Positions 1-8,997 are shown, counted from the stretch's first letter. The stretch: 64,000 nucleotides of DNA from Paenibacillus allorhizosphaerae (GCF_910594985.1 NZ_CAJVCE010000013.1:124001-188000); one strand, 5' to 3'. The notes: generated from the sequence alone by a model not told the origin. Program-made: numbers and translations.

Positions 1-174
1 CGCCGACCTTGGCATTCCGGCATCAACCAACACCCAATCGCCTTCCGGATCCCCCGCAAAACAGACATTCACGATTTGAATCGGAAGACAGTACAGATCG
101 GAGGCTGTTTCCAAACCGTCTCCGCTAGTGATCGTCGTCACGGGCAGGATCATATCCTCATACGTATTTTCCAT
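1..174 (-). CDS. Metallo-beta-lactamase-fold hydrolase, N-terminal fragment
   Basis: Fifty-eight codons of a leftward gene that runs off the left edge. The start ATG (174-172) follows a good GGAGGAG site. The visible N-terminus has a short strand, then VNVCFAG, an acidic turn and WVLVDAGMP. The strand-turn-strand ending in VDAG/VDTG is typical of the first beta-hairpin of metallo-beta-lactamase-fold proteins, just before the HxHxDH metal motif, which lies outside the window. The substrate cannot be deduced. The gene diverges from glxK, about 140 bases away. Confidence 0.55.
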   Translation of the reverse strand, partial: MENTYEDMILPVTTITSGDGLETASDLYCLPIQIVNVCFAGDPEGDWVLVDAGMPRSA

Positions 175-316
175 GGCCAACTCCTCCCAGGGCATCGAGC
201 CCTTCTGAAATCACAAGACCCGGATAGTTTTCCAATCGCAGGCAAACCCTATGTATTCCAATCCCAATTTATTATATGATGAAACAGTAAAATATTGGGT
301 TGGGGGAGTGGCCGCA

Positions 317-1459
317 ATGAAATTTGTAATCGCGCCGGACTCGTATAAAGGAAGCTTGACCGCTTCCAAAGTCGGCGAAACGATGGCGAGAGCGCTGCTG
401 GAGGAAATGCCGCAAGCGGATGTGCGCATCATTCCGATGGCGGACGGAGGGGAAGGGACCGTCGACGCGCTCGTACAAGCGGCTGGCGGGCAAACCGTCC
501 CGGTTCAAGCTACAGGGGCATTGGGGGAGCCGGTCGATACGTACGTTGGCGTCATCGGCGGACATTCGGAAGCTTCGGTCATCATTGAGGTGGCTAATAT
601 TTTCGGATTGCCGATGGTGGATGCGCAGCAGAGAAATCCGATGAATACGACTTCCCGCGGACTGGGCGATGCGATACGGTTCATGCTCGACCAGGGCTTG
701 CGGCGTTTTGTCATCGGCCTTGGCGGCAGTGCGACGAATGACGGCGGGCTTGGCATGCTCAGCGCGCTTGGCTTGCGATTTACATGCCGCAGCGGGCGAA
801 CGGCGACGGGCTTCGGACGCGAGTTGGCCGAGCTTACCGGGGTGGATTGGAGCGGACTGGACCCGCGGCTCAAGGAGTGCCGGCTGACGATCGCTTGCGA
901 TGTGACGAACCCGCTGCTTGGGCCGCAGGGCGCGTCCTACGTATTCGGCCCGCAAAAAGGGGCTACGCCGGAGCAGGTGGCGTCACTCGATCAAGCGCTA
1001 GCTGCCTACGCGGATTTGGTGGAAGCCACCGCCGGCCCCGGCCTGAGAGATCGAGCCGGTGCGGGTGCGGCGGGCGGCCTCGGCTTCGCCTTGATCGCCT
1101 TGGGAGCCGCGATCGTGCCCGGTGCACAGGTGGTCGAGGAGATGACCTCGCTGCAGCGGTATATCGCCGAGGCCGACTGGGTGATCACAGGAGAGGGGCG
1201 CAGCGACGGGCAAACGTTGTTCGGCAAGCTTCCGCTCCATGTGGCGCAGACGGCGAAGGCGGCGGGGAAGCAAGCCATCTTGATTTCCGGGAGCCTTGGG
1301 GATGAGAGCGAGCGGCTCAATGACCATTTTGCGGGCTGCTTCTCGATTGTGCGCGGGCCTGCATCGCTGCGCGATTGCTTGGAGCACGCCGAGTTCAATC
1401 TGTACGAATGCACCCGCAATGTCGCGCGACTGTTGAAAGCATCGCAAAAATCGGTATAA
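317..1459 (+). CDS. glxK: Glycerate kinase (type I)
   Basis: Phosphorylates glycerate with ATP in the cytoplasm, feeding glycolysis; type I enzymes usually form 2-phosphoglycerate. The protein has 380 residues, the usual family length. It opens with MKFVIAPDSYKGSLTA and carries MADGGEGT, the glycine-rich GLGGSATNDGGLGM and a late TGEGRSDGQT segment, all hallmarks of the GlxK/GarK family. An in-frame ATG at 251 would add 22 residues unlike the family; the ATG at 317 has a GGGGGAG site and begins exactly at the conserved N-terminus. It stands alone, with a different membrane protein 65 bases downstream. Confidence 0.95.
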   Translation: MKFVIAPDSYKGSLTASKVGETMARALLEEMPQADVRIIPMADGGEGTVDALVQAAGGQTVPVQATGALGEPVDTYVGVIGGHSEASVIIEVANIFGLPMVDAQQRNPMNTTSRGLGDAIRFMLDQGLRRFVIGLGGSATNDGGLGMLSALGLRFTCRSGRTATGFGRELAELTGVDWSGLDPRLKECRLTIACDVTNPLLGPQGASYVFGPQKGATPEQVASLDQALAAYADLVEATAGPGLRDRAGAGAAGGLGFALIALGAAIVPGAQVVEEMTSLQRYIAEADWVITGEGRSDGQTLFGKLPLHVAQTAKAAGKQAILISGSLGDESERLNDHFAGCFSIVRGPASLRDCLEHAEFNLYECTRNVARLLKASQKSV

Positions 1460-1524
1460 AAATTTGACAAAAATGTTAACATATTGGTGTAAGGGAATTC
1501 CAAGTCGCAGATGAGGGATCATCT

Positions 1525-2289
1525 ATGAATCAATCCACACCGGCCCGACGGGTCCGAGCGTATTTGTCGACGTTCAATACGACGCAAATCCACCTGCGGA
1601 ATCCGTGGGTCGTTGCGTTTTTCGCCTTTTCTTTCCCTGGCTTCGGCAACCTGCTGCAGCACCGATATGCAAAAGCATTTATATTGATATCCTGGGAAGT
1701 GTTTATCAATCATCACGCCAGAGTGAATTCATGCATTTTGTACTCGCTGCTTGGTCATTTTGACAAAGCCAAAGAGGTAGTCGACGAGCGTTGGCTCATT
1801 ATTTATGTCGGCATCTATATGTATTCGATCTGGGACAGTTACCGCTCCTCCGTCGATTTGAACAAGCAGTATTTGCTCGCGGAACGGGAGAATGCGCCGA
1901 TGTCTCCGATTACGATATCGGCTTGGGACATTAACTATTTGGATAAACGGGAGCCGATTGCGGCTGTTGCATGGTCTTTGCTGGTACCGGGTTTAGGCCA
2001 CTTGTATCTCCAAAAGGTGCTCGCCGGTTTTTTTCTGTTCGGCTGGACGATTGTCATTATGTACTTTTCGCACATTCCGGTAGGGATCCAAATGACGATG
2101 ATGGGCGATTTTGCCGGGGCGAAAGAAGCCATGGACATGCAGTGGGTGCTGTATTTGCCGTCGATTTTTTGCTTCGTAGGTTATGACGCTTATGTATCGG
2201 CCGTGGAATACAACAAGCTGTTCGAAATGGAGCAAATCAATTATTTGAAGAGCAACTACCAGTCTAAGCAATTCGAAATGCCAATATAG
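1525..2289 (+). CDS. Multi-pass membrane protein with an internal duplication
   Basis: Unrecognised 254-residue membrane protein built from two homologous modules at about residues 26-114 and 143-231. Each begins with a hydrophobic helix ending in PGFGN or PGLGH, then a second helix, then an acidic GHFDKAKE or GDFAGAKE segment, a third helix and a closing YRSSVDLNK or YVSAVEYNK. A PG-G-hydrophobic helical pair of this kind recalls TM2/DUF5683-type proteins, but I cannot assign a family. The start follows GAGGGATC. A TTGACA at 1464-1469 may be a -35 box, without a convincing -10. The next gene follows within 16 bases, so the two are probably cotranscribed. Confidence 0.8.
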   Translation: MNQSTPARRVRAYLSTFNTTQIHLRNPWVVAFFAFSFPGFGNLLQHRYAKAFILISWEVFINHHARVNSCILYSLLGHFDKAKEVVDERWLIIYVGIYMYSIWDSYRSSVDLNKQYLLAERENAPMSPITISAWDINYLDKREPIAAVAWSLLVPGLGHLYLQKVLAGFFLFGWTIVIMYFSHIPVGIQMTMMGDFAGAKEAMDMQWVLYLPSIFCFVGYDAYVSAVEYNKLFEMEQINYLKSNYQSKQFEMPI

Positions 2290-2304
2290 TATGGAGTGAA
2301 CCCG

Positions 2305-2769
2305 GTGTATATCGTTTCGACCTTCGAGCAGTCTATTTATTTGGAACTGGTCATTACCGCGATCGAGCAAAAAGGGATTTCGAACAAAAACATAATGGCC
2401 GTTCCGCTGGAGAAACGAAAAAAACCGCGTGCGATGTACGATTCGCTTCATCGGGCGGACGGCGTCAGCATGATCGACCTTGCGGCGATTCTCGGCACTT
2501 GCTTCATGCTGCTCGGCACGGTCTATGGATTTGAACTGGCTTGGGGGCCGATCATTTGGGGGATTATCGGGGCCGTGACGGGGATATTGGTCGGATACAC
2601 GTCCAAATGGATTTGGCTGAAACGAAAAAACTTCCAATCGAAGCCGATTTCGGCGGAAACCGTGCTCATTATTCATTGCAATGAGACAGAAGGGGATATG
2701 CTGGAGCAGCTGCTTTGGGAGCACCTGGCCCTTGGCGTGTCGAGAATTGACGGCAGCCCGTCCTCGTAA
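2305..2769 (+). CDS. Small membrane protein of unknown function
   Basis: About 154 residues: a soluble N-terminal part (VYIVSTFEQS...), a basic stretch (EKRKKPR), two adjacent hydrophobic helices in the middle and a soluble C-terminal segment ending in GSPSS. I do not recognise the family. The layout (ferredoxin-like N-terminus, two central helices, C-terminal repeat of the soluble fold) resembles bacterial proteins that modulate membrane stress or ion transport, but that is only impression. Two GTG starts are possible, at 2296 and 2305; the GGAG at 2293-2296 is correctly spaced only for 2305. It sits directly behind the duplicated membrane protein and probably belongs to the same operon. Confidence 0.7.
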   Translation: MYIVSTFEQSIYLELVITAIEQKGISNKNIMAVPLEKRKKPRAMYDSLHRADGVSMIDLAAILGTCFMLLGTVYGFELAWGPIIWGIIGAVTGILVGYTSKWIWLKRKNFQSKPISAETVLIIHCNETEGDMLEQLLWEHLALGVSRIDGSPSS

Positions 2770-2854
2770 GCGATCGATTGTGTCGGTGCTGTGCGGATTT
2801 TGTGCTTGACGACCGGCGCAAAAAGCGAGTTTCCTTGGGAGGGAGAATGATAAA

Positions 2855-3871
2855 ATGAAAACGCATAACATTGTCATAGCCGGCTGCGGTGGAATGGCCA
2901 GAACATGGGTAGACTATGCCGTCAAGCGAGACAACGCCGAAATCGTCGGATTGGTCGACATTCGGGAGGAAAGCGCGAAGGTGATGGCGGAGCGGTTTGG
3001 TCTGAATGTGCCGCTGTTTACGGATTTGGGGCAGGCGTTATCGCAGACCGGAGCGAATCTCGTATTCGATGTTACGATTCCGGAAAGCCACAAGCAGGTC
3101 GTGACTACGGCGCTGTCTCGCGGGTGTGACGTGTTCGGCGAGAAGCCAATGGCCGCAAGCATGGAAGAAGCGCGGGAACTGGTGACGCTCGCGCAGCAGT
3201 CCGGGCGGCAGTTCGCCGTTATGCAGAACCGGAGGTATCTTCCGAAAATACGCGCGCTGCGCAGCGTTGTTGCGGAAGGAATCATCGGAACGGTTGGAAC
3301 GGTTCACGCCGATTTTTTCATCGGGGCGCATTTCGGCGGATTTCGCGATTTGATGGACAGTCCGCTCATTCTCGATATGGCGATCCATACGTTCGATCAG
3401 GCGCGGTTTATTATCGGGGCAGACCCGGTATCGGTATACTGTCATGAATTTAACCCGCCGGGTTCCTGGTACAAGGGCAATGCCTCGGCGATCTGCATCT
3501 TCGAGATGAGCGACGGCTCGGTCTTTTGCTACCGGGGCTCCTGGTGCTCCGAAGGGTTCCATACGCCTTGGGAAGCGGACTGGAGAGTGATTGGGAGCAA
3601 GGGCACGGCGGTATGGGCCGGCGGAGCCGACCCGATCTGCGAAGTCGTCGACGAGACGAAGGAGCCGGCTTTTCATAGGCAGTTGAAACAAGTCGAGGTT
3701 CCCGCGACATGGCAAGGACGGGAAGGGCATAACGGCTGCTTGGACGAGATGTTCGCCGCGCGGGAACAGGGCCGGGATGCCGAGACGGTATGCTCGGATA
3801 ACATCCACAGCATGGCGATGGTATTCGGGGCTATCGAAAGCGCCAAGAAAGGAATCAAGATCATGCTATAA
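2855..3871 (+). CDS. Gfo/Idh/MocA-family NAD(P)-dependent oxidoreductase
   Basis: 338 residues. An N-terminal Rossmann fold begins IVIAGCGGMA (dinucleotide loop) with VDIREESA after the second strand. The family GEKPMA motif follows; its Lys is catalytic in known members. The C-terminal half contains ILDMAIHTFDQ, matching the D-x-x-x-H active-site signature. Members oxidise or epimerise sugars and cyclitols; the substrate is not visible here. The AGGGAGA site is well spaced. A hairpin terminator follows, so this is probably a single-gene unit. Confidence 0.9.
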   Translation: MKTHNIVIAGCGGMARTWVDYAVKRDNAEIVGLVDIREESAKVMAERFGLNVPLFTDLGQALSQTGANLVFDVTIPESHKQVVTTALSRGCDVFGEKPMAASMEEARELVTLAQQSGRQFAVMQNRRYLPKIRALRSVVAEGIIGTVGTVHADFFIGAHFGGFRDLMDSPLILDMAIHTFDQARFIIGADPVSVYCHEFNPPGSWYKGNASAICIFEMSDGSVFCYRGSWCSEGFHTPWEADWRVIGSKGTAVWAGGADPICEVVDETKEPAFHRQLKQVEVPATWQGREGHNGCLDEMFAAREQGRDAETVCSDNIHSMAMVFGAIESAKKGIKIML

Positions 3872-3886
3872 GTGTAAGTCAAAGAG

Positions 3887-3931
3887 GCTGTCCCTCAGCG
3901 CGCCGTGAAAAAGGCGGAGGGACAGCTTTTT
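3887..3931 (+). terminator. Rho-independent terminator after the oxidoreductase
   Basis: A perfect 10-bp stem, GCTGTCCCTC (3887-3896) with GAGGGACAGC (3917-3926), is followed by TTTTT. It lies 16 bases after the oxidoreductase stop codon. Confidence 0.85.
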
Positions 3932-4112
3932 CGTTCGTATGTACGCGCAGGCGTTAACGGTTCGAAGCAGAATCGATTGGCTCTTGCTTTTCTCACACGA
4001 CACCGCTGGTTGGACAGCGATGCTTCCCGTTCCTTAAATGGTGATGATGTTCGGCCAAGCCGCATATGCTGTAAGGAAAGCAGGTCCGAACGGGACGGAG
4101 GGGAGGGGCTTG

Positions 4113-4856
4113 GTGCTTAAACGGAGGTGGAAAAGCAGCCCGACAAGCAAAAGCAAGCTGAAGCGTACCATTCTGATCGCTCTGATCATTGTACTTCTGT
4201 TTATTTTGCAATCGTACATGTATATTGATCGAAATTTGAAGACGCCGCTGACCCAATTGGCCAAAGTCCGAATGAAACAGATTGCAACGGAATCGATCAA
4301 TGCGGCGGTGTCCGATCGCATTGCGCAAAATACAAATTTGGAGAAGCTGATCGATTGGCGTACCGACCGCAATGGCAAGGTGAACGGTTTCACGCTCAAT
4401 CCTGCGGAACATATGAAAATTTCAGGGGACACGGTTCAAATTGTAAAAAAACAGCTGGACCGTTTGCAATCGATACCGGAGCGTATTCCTCTCGGGCAGG
4501 CGATGAACAGTCCGTTGCTGGCTTCTTTCGGTCCGGATATTCCGATCCGGCTCGTTCCGGCCGGTTCCGTCAAAGTCGATTTGAATACCCGATACCAAAA
4601 TGCCGGAATCAATATGGTCGTTGTCGAAGTATACGTCCGCGTGAGCGTGGAAATATCCGTCATTATCCCGTTCAATACCGATCCCGAACTCGTGGAAACG
4701 GAGCTGCCGATTTCGTATTCGCTCGTCGTCGGGGATGTGCCGACGTATTATTTTGACGGCAAAGGCAATCCGGTCGGGCCGAATACGCCTCCGCCGAACA
4801 TCGCTCTGCCCAAGATGGATGCGGCTCCGCCGGCGGCAAACGCGCAAAAACCATAA
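4113..4856 (+). CDS. yunB: Sporulation protein YunB
   Basis: 247 residues. A basic N-terminus is followed by one transmembrane helix (TILIALIIVLLFILQSYMY), then an outside domain with the YunB pattern: TPLTQLAKVRMKQIATESIN, a PLGQAMNSPLLASFGP segment and repeated hydrophobic strands. YunB is a SigE-dependent sporulation protein in Bacillus whose biochemical role is unclear; here it would sit in a forespore-enclosing membrane. The open frame extends to an ATG at 4038, but the GGAGGGG site at 4097-4103 fits the GTG at 4113. It converges on lytH, its neighbour in Bacillus too. The C-terminal tail is Pro/Ala-rich. Confidence 0.88.
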   Translation: MLKRRWKSSPTSKSKLKRTILIALIIVLLFILQSYMYIDRNLKTPLTQLAKVRMKQIATESINAAVSDRIAQNTNLEKLIDWRTDRNGKVNGFTLNPAEHMKISGDTVQIVKKQLDRLQSIPERIPLGQAMNSPLLASFGPDIPIRLVPAGSVKVDLNTRYQNAGINMVVVEVYVRVSVEISVIIPFNTDPELVETELPISYSLVVGDVPTYYFDGKGNPVGPNTPPPNIALPKMDAAPPAANAQKP

Positions 4857-4986
4857 GGCGTTAATGGAAGACCATCGAGCTATAGTGTGGGTGGGCCGCC
4901 GCCTTACTCGCAGTGAGCCACCGGTAACGGCTAGTCCGGACCGCACCCGTAAATGTAACCAGAGCGGGCCGGTTTCGTGCAGCGGG

Positions 4987-6063
4987 CTACTTGCGGCGGC
5001 GCATCCGTTCCTCCCGTTCCCATTTGCGCAAATGCGGGTAAGGATCGAACGACCAGTCGGTCAAACCGTTGTCGCGGTATAATCCATAGTGCAAATGGGG
5101 CGGGAATTTGCCGGACGTTCCCGGTTTTCCGTAGCCCGAGCTGCCGACCCAGCCGATCACTTGGCCGGGCTCTACGATTTCGCCCTGTCTTACTTCTTTC
5201 TTATTAAAGCCGGAAAGATGCGCGTAATAATGATACACGTTATTCAAATCGCGAATGCCGATACGCCATCCTCCATAAGGGTTCCAACCCATGACTTCGA
5301 CAACGCCGTACGTGGCGCTGCGCACGGGAACCCCATAGCCGGCGAACAGATCCGTTCCTTCGTGAATCCGGTAGCCGCCCCAGCCTCGGCTTGCTCCCCA
5401 AGTGCTGCGATAGGAATAATCGGCGCCGACCGGCATGACAAAACAATGTTGATGCAAATCGAGCGTATCGTACTTTGCGTATATTTTGGCAAACTGTTCA
5501 ATGCGTTCCACGCTGCGGGTATTTTGATAGTAATCCCACAGTCCGATCCGCAGATCATCCTGAGCGCTGCCTTTGTTCAGCAAAAACATAGCCATCGTAA
5601 ACAGCCGGTCGAGCGGATTCGTCCGATCTGCTGCGCCATCTCCCGAACCGTCGCGGCCGATACCGCCGAACAGCGCAATGCTTTGCGCATTCGTATCGTC
5701 ATGATCGGGATTCAGCATGCCGCCCCACTGCAGCTCATTGAAATAAATAGCAACGACGCCGTCTGGTGCCCGTCTTTTTTTGGCCAAGTTCATCGTCCGC
5801 TCATACTGGTCTACTGCCGCCAGATAATACCAAGGAATTCCGGTCAGCGCGCTGACTTTGTCGAACAAATCTTTTCGTTCGGCAAATACCGCCTTCATCC
5901 CGTTTGCCGCATTATTTTGCTTAGCGGACGGTTTTTTGTCGTTTGCGGACTTTTCCGCGGGTGCAGCAGGAGCAGCCTCCGCCGGAGAAGGAATACAAAC
6001 GCTGCAGACGAGCATTGTGCTGCACAGCAAAGTGACGAGCTTTCGGATGCGCAATACTTTCAT
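4987..6063 (-). CDS. lytH: M23 metallopeptidase, LytH-like spore cortex peptidase
   Basis: 358 residues with an N-terminal signal (LLCSTMLVCSVCIPSPAEAAP) and a C-terminal M23 domain. Zinc ligands are visible as H234 and D238 in HEGTD and the HLH near residues 322-324. A middle region of about 150 residues (WYYLAAVDQYERT...) is typical of LytH, which in Bacillus cleaves L-Ala-D-Glu in spore cortex peptidoglycan under SigK control. The start at 6063 follows GAGGAGGAG; an upstream ATG at 6093 lacks a site. Convergence with yunB supports the LytH assignment. A vegetative endopeptidase of the same family is the alternative. Confidence 0.85.
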   Translation of the reverse strand: MKVLRIRKLVTLLCSTMLVCSVCIPSPAEAAPAAPAEKSANDKKPSAKQNNAANGMKAVFAERKDLFDKVSALTGIPWYYLAAVDQYERTMNLAKKRRAPDGVVAIYFNELQWGGMLNPDHDDTNAQSIALFGGIGRDGSGDGAADRTNPLDRLFTMAMFLLNKGSAQDDLRIGLWDYYQNTRSVERIEQFAKIYAKYDTLDLHQHCFVMPVGADYSYRSTWGASRGWGGYRIHEGTDLFAGYGVPVRSATYGVVEVMGWNPYGGWRIGIRDLNNVYHYYAHLSGFNKKEVRQGEIVEPGQVIGWVGSSGYGKPGTSGKFPPHLHYGLYRDNGLTDWSFDPYPHLRKWEREERMRRRK

Positions 6064-6181
6064 GGGATGCTCCTCCTCGCTTGAATATCCCAACCAGATT
6101 GTAAACTACGCTTAGGATGCGCTGCCGTTTTCCTTTTTATCCCGCGTTGTTTTTGTTATGATGCAGGAGGAGGGATGAGCA

Positions 6182-6664
6182 ATGACGTTTGATCACCGCG
6201 ACGAGCATGTAGACGAAGGAATGCTCCTGCTACAAGCCAATATTGACGATATGAACCCTGAGTTTTGCTCCTATGTCGGCGACTTGCTGTTTGCTGAAGG
6301 CGCTAATGACGTATATTGGATACCGATCATTATGAAAAAAGGACGGCCCGGTGTCATGTTGAACGTTCTCGTACATGAAGCGGAGGTCCACCGGATGGAA
6401 GATGTGATTTTCAGGGAAACGACGACGCTCGGGCTTCGCTATTTGCGAGCCTCCGTGCACCGCTTGGGAAGGGAATTTCATGCGGTGGAAACGCCGTGGG
6501 GGACCATACATATCAAAGCGGGATTTTATCAGGGGAAGCTGGTGCAGTTCGCGCCGGAGTTTAAGGAATGCGAGACGGCAGCCAAGGCGCACGGCGTTCC
6601 GCTCAAACAAGTGTACGATGAAGTACGGCGAAGATTTCTACATAATCGTGAGCAACGGATCTAA
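6182..6664 (+). CDS. larC2: LarC2, C-terminal half of the nickel-pincer cofactor nickel insertase
   Basis: 160 residues matching the C-terminal part of LarC. The signature ANIDDMNPEFCSYVGDLLF is followed by GANDVYWIPIIMKKGRPGVML, then a ferredoxin-like fold containing RETTTLGLRY. LarC uses CTP to insert nickel into the pyridinium dithiocarboxylate-type cofactor of lactate racemase and its relatives. In Lactobacillus, larC1 and larC2 lie in the same direction and are fused by ribosomal frameshifting. Here larC2 has its own start and a strong GGAGGAGGG site, and faces larC1 head-on. Only a bidirectional terminator separates the two. Confidence 0.88.
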   Translation: MTFDHRDEHVDEGMLLLQANIDDMNPEFCSYVGDLLFAEGANDVYWIPIIMKKGRPGVMLNVLVHEAEVHRMEDVIFRETTTLGLRYLRASVHRLGREFHAVETPWGTIHIKAGFYQGKLVQFAPEFKECETAAKAHGVPLKQVYDEVRRRFLHNREQRI

Positions 6665-6703
6665 AAAAGCGGTTCGCTTCCGATAGGGAAGGAACCGCTG
6701 TTT
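6662..6703. terminator. Bidirectional terminator between larC2 and larC1
   Basis: AGCGGTTC (6669-6676) pairs with GAACCGCT (6692-6699). On the minus strand the hairpin is followed by six or more T, a strong terminator for larC1; on the plus strand the T run is weak. Confidence 0.75.
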
Positions 6704-6718
6704 CGTCTGTTTCGCCGT

Positions 6719-7876
6719 TTATTGCCGCAGGGTGGGCGACGGGGTGGCATCCGCATCTTCATCGCTGGGCTTATGACGATGAACCGCAGCGGATTGCCTG
6801 AGGGGGCGGGTGTGAAGCGACTGGCGGCCGCTGTCATGCGGATGGTCATGACCATGGCTATGATCGTCATGTTCATGATGATGATCGTGATGGTGATGAT
6901 GGTCATGCTCGTGCTGCTCATGGTCGTGGCTATGGCTCTCATGTCCGTGGTGATGATGATGTTGTCCATGGTCGTCATGCCCATGATGATGGTCATCACT
7001 GTGTCCATGAGCCGGATCGTGATGATGGTGATGCGCGTGCCCCGTCGGATGAGCGTGCTCATGATGATGATGGTGCTCGGACTCGTGATGGTGATCGTGA
7101 TCCTGCTGCAGCTGTCCATGGCTAAGTTGGTATTTGCTCAAAAAAGGATCAAGCTGACCGACTACTGCTCGGAGTACGTTCGGCTGATTCGGCAGATCCC
7201 GGGTTCCGGCACCGTAGCCGATCGATTCGACGATCATCGGCGGTAGCCCTTTGGCAAATTCGTCTGCAAGGCCGCTGACGATCCCGGCTCCGGTTGGCGT
7301 CGTCATTTCCATCGCATACGGGGTTGTGGCGATCGGAAGTCCTTTCATCATTTCCAGCGTTGCCGGCGCAGGAACCGGGTATATGCCGTGGTCGCAGCGT
7401 ACCGTTCCCGAACCGAGCGGGACCGGCGAGCAGATGATTTTCTCGATCTGGAGCGAATCGATCGCGAGCGCTACACCGATGACATCGACGATGGAATCGA
7501 TCGCACCCACCTCGTGGAAATGCACCGACTCGATCGGAATATTATGTATTTTCGCTTCGGCTACGGCAATTTTCTCGAAAATAGCCAAGCTCAGCTTCAC
7601 AACTCGCTCGTTAAAGCCGGATTGGTTAATGATCTCGACAATCTCCGAATAGTGACGGTGGTGTTCAGGCGGCCTGTTCGGGTCGAGCAATACATCCACC
7701 TTCAAGGAAGAGATGCCGCGTTTGTTCACGCGTTTCCATTCGAGCGCGAACGGCTCGATATGGATTTTTCGAAGCTCCTCATCGATGTAGTCGCGGTCGG
7801 CCCCGGCGTCGATTAGCGCCGCAAGCGTCATATCCCCGCTAATTCCGGAAAAGCAGTCCAGATATAATATTTTCAT
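6719..7876 (-). CDS. larC1: LarC1, N-terminal half of the nickel insertase, with a long His-rich tail
   Basis: 385 residues. Residues 1-250 carry LarC1 marks: MKILYLDCFSGISGDMTLAA, HFHEVGAIDSIVDVIG, SPVPLGSGTVRCDHG and TPTGAGIV. From about residue 253 to 348 the chain is roughly half histidine (about 50 His by my count) with Asp, Glu and Gly, a nickel-storage or delivery tail as in other nickel chaperones. It ends in a low-complexity segment without LarC2. The ATG at 7876 was chosen for its AGAGGG spacing and family N-terminus. It lies 34 bases after larB, in one operon. In known systems LarC1 acts with LarC2, encoded here on the opposite strand. Confidence 0.9.
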   Translation of the reverse strand: MKILYLDCFSGISGDMTLAALIDAGADRDYIDEELRKIHIEPFALEWKRVNKRGISSLKVDVLLDPNRPPEHHRHYSEIVEIINQSGFNERVVKLSLAIFEKIAVAEAKIHNIPIESVHFHEVGAIDSIVDVIGVALAIDSLQIEKIICSPVPLGSGTVRCDHGIYPVPAPATLEMMKGLPIATTPYAMEMTTPTGAGIVSGLADEFAKGLPPMIVESIGYGAGTRDLPNQPNVLRAVVGQLDPFLSKYQLSHGQLQQDHDHHHESEHHHHHEHAHPTGHAHHHHHDPAHGHSDDHHHGHDDHGQHHHHHGHESHSHDHEQHEHDHHHHHDHHHEHDDHSHGHDHPHDSGRQSLHTRPLRQSAAVHRHKPSDEDADATPSPTLRQ

Positions 7877-7910
7877 CGTCATCCCTCTTTGCCCGCATGC
7901 AACCTGCGAA

Positions 7911-8756
7911 TTATTTGGAATTTTTATAAATGAGAGCCGCATTATATCCGGCGCCGAAGCCGTTGTCTATATTGACGACGGAGATACCCGGAGCGCATGA
8001 ATTCAGCATCGCGAGGAGCGCGGCTAGTCCGTGGAAGCTGGCGCCGTAGCCGATGCTGGTCGGCACGGCGATCGTTGGGACGGACACAAGCCCGCCCAGT
8101 ACGCTGGCGAGCGCGCCTTCCATGCCGGCTACGACGACGATCGCTTTGGCGCCGCGTATGACGGGCAGCCGCCGGAACAGCCGGTGAATGCCGGCCACGC
8201 CGACATCGTAAATCCGCTCCGTCCGGACGCCCATGCATTCCGCCGTAACGGCCGCTTCTTCGGCAACGGGCAGATCCGATGTGCCGGCGCAGACGACGGC
8301 AATGTAGCCGTCGTCTGCCATGACCGCATCTTCGCGCGTCCAGGTCAGCGCCCGGGCATCGGCGTGATGTACCGCGCCCGGAACACGCTCCAGCACGTAC
8401 GCGGCTTTGTCGGGACTGACCCGGGTGGCGAGCACGCGGTCCGAATGCGCCATAAGCCGCTCGAAGATGGAGGCGATCTGTTCGGCGGTCTTGCCTTCCC
8501 CGAAGATCACTTCGGGAAAGCCGGTGCGCTTCGCCCGGTGCAGATCGAGCTGCGCATAGCCCAGCGTGTCGTCGATTCCTTGAATTTCAGCTTCGGACGA
8601 GGTCGAAGCCTTGCTTTCTCCATTTGTATGTACTTCGCCCGCGCTGCGATCCGGCGGACGCGGAACCGAAGACGCTTGCTCCTCGAGCAGCCTTTTGGCT
8701 TCTGCAATATCCAAATCTCCGGATCGAACCAGCTTTAAAATGTTATCGATATTCAT
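7911..8756 (-). CDS. larB: LarB, nicotinate adenine dinucleotide carboxylase/hydrolase
   Basis: 281 residues. LarB carboxylates the pyridinium ring of NaAD and releases AMP, the first step of nickel-pincer cofactor synthesis. The C-terminal two-thirds resemble the AIR carboxylase Pur[20 protein letters not shown], then [16 protein letters not shown] and PTSIGYGA. The N-terminus ([24 protein letters not shown]) is the usual helical LarB extension. The start at 8756 has a GGAGGAT about 10 bases upstream. The sulfur-inserting partner LarE is not in this window. Confidence 0.92.
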   Translation of the reverse strand: MNIDNILKLVRSGDLDIAEAKRLLEEQASSVPRPPDRSAGEVHTNGESKASTSSEAEIQGIDDTLGYAQLDLHRAKRTGFPEVIFGEGKTAEQIASIFERLMAHSDRVLATRVSPDKAAYVLERVPGAVHHADARALTWTREDAVMADDGYIAVVCAGTSDLPVAEEAAVTAECMGVRTERIYDVGVAGIHRLFRRLPVIRGAKAIVVVAGMEGALASVLGGLVSVPTIAVPTSIGYGASFHGLAALLAMLNSCAPGISVVNIDNGFGAGYNAALIYKNSK

Positions 8757-8893
8757 ATAAAAGCGTATCCTCCGGTTTCTGTTTTTATCATGCAATGGCG
8801 CTGAAACGAATGGTGTCGTACAGCAGTTGTATTATCTTGTATTGAGCGCCGCCGACAATCCATTGATAGTGTACCACATTTCAATTCGAAAGT

Positions 8894-8922
8894 GGATTGT
8901 TCCTTTATTCGTGATATAATAG
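8894..8922 (+). promoter_or_regulatory. Extended -10 promoter for lipA
   Basis: A perfect TATAAT (8917-8922) is preceded by TG one base upstream, an extended -10; the -35 region is poor. It lies 75 bases before lipA. Confidence 0.5.
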
Positions 8923-8997
8923 CCTAAAGCGGCTTAAGCGCATGCTTGCCGCGGCATATACGGATAGACAGAAAGCAGCGGAAAGCAGGGACAAACG

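Noticed and set aside
3905-4120. Plus-strand frame between the oxidoreductase and yunB
   Set aside because: It begins inside a terminator and lacks a ribosome site.
5089-6084. Long plus-strand frame opposite lytH
   Set aside because: Shadow of a well-supported peptidase gene; no family features.
6722-7246. Met-rich open frame on the plus strand opposite the LarC1 tail
   Set aside because: It is the complement of the His codon repeats; no ribosome site, and LarC1 explains the sequence.
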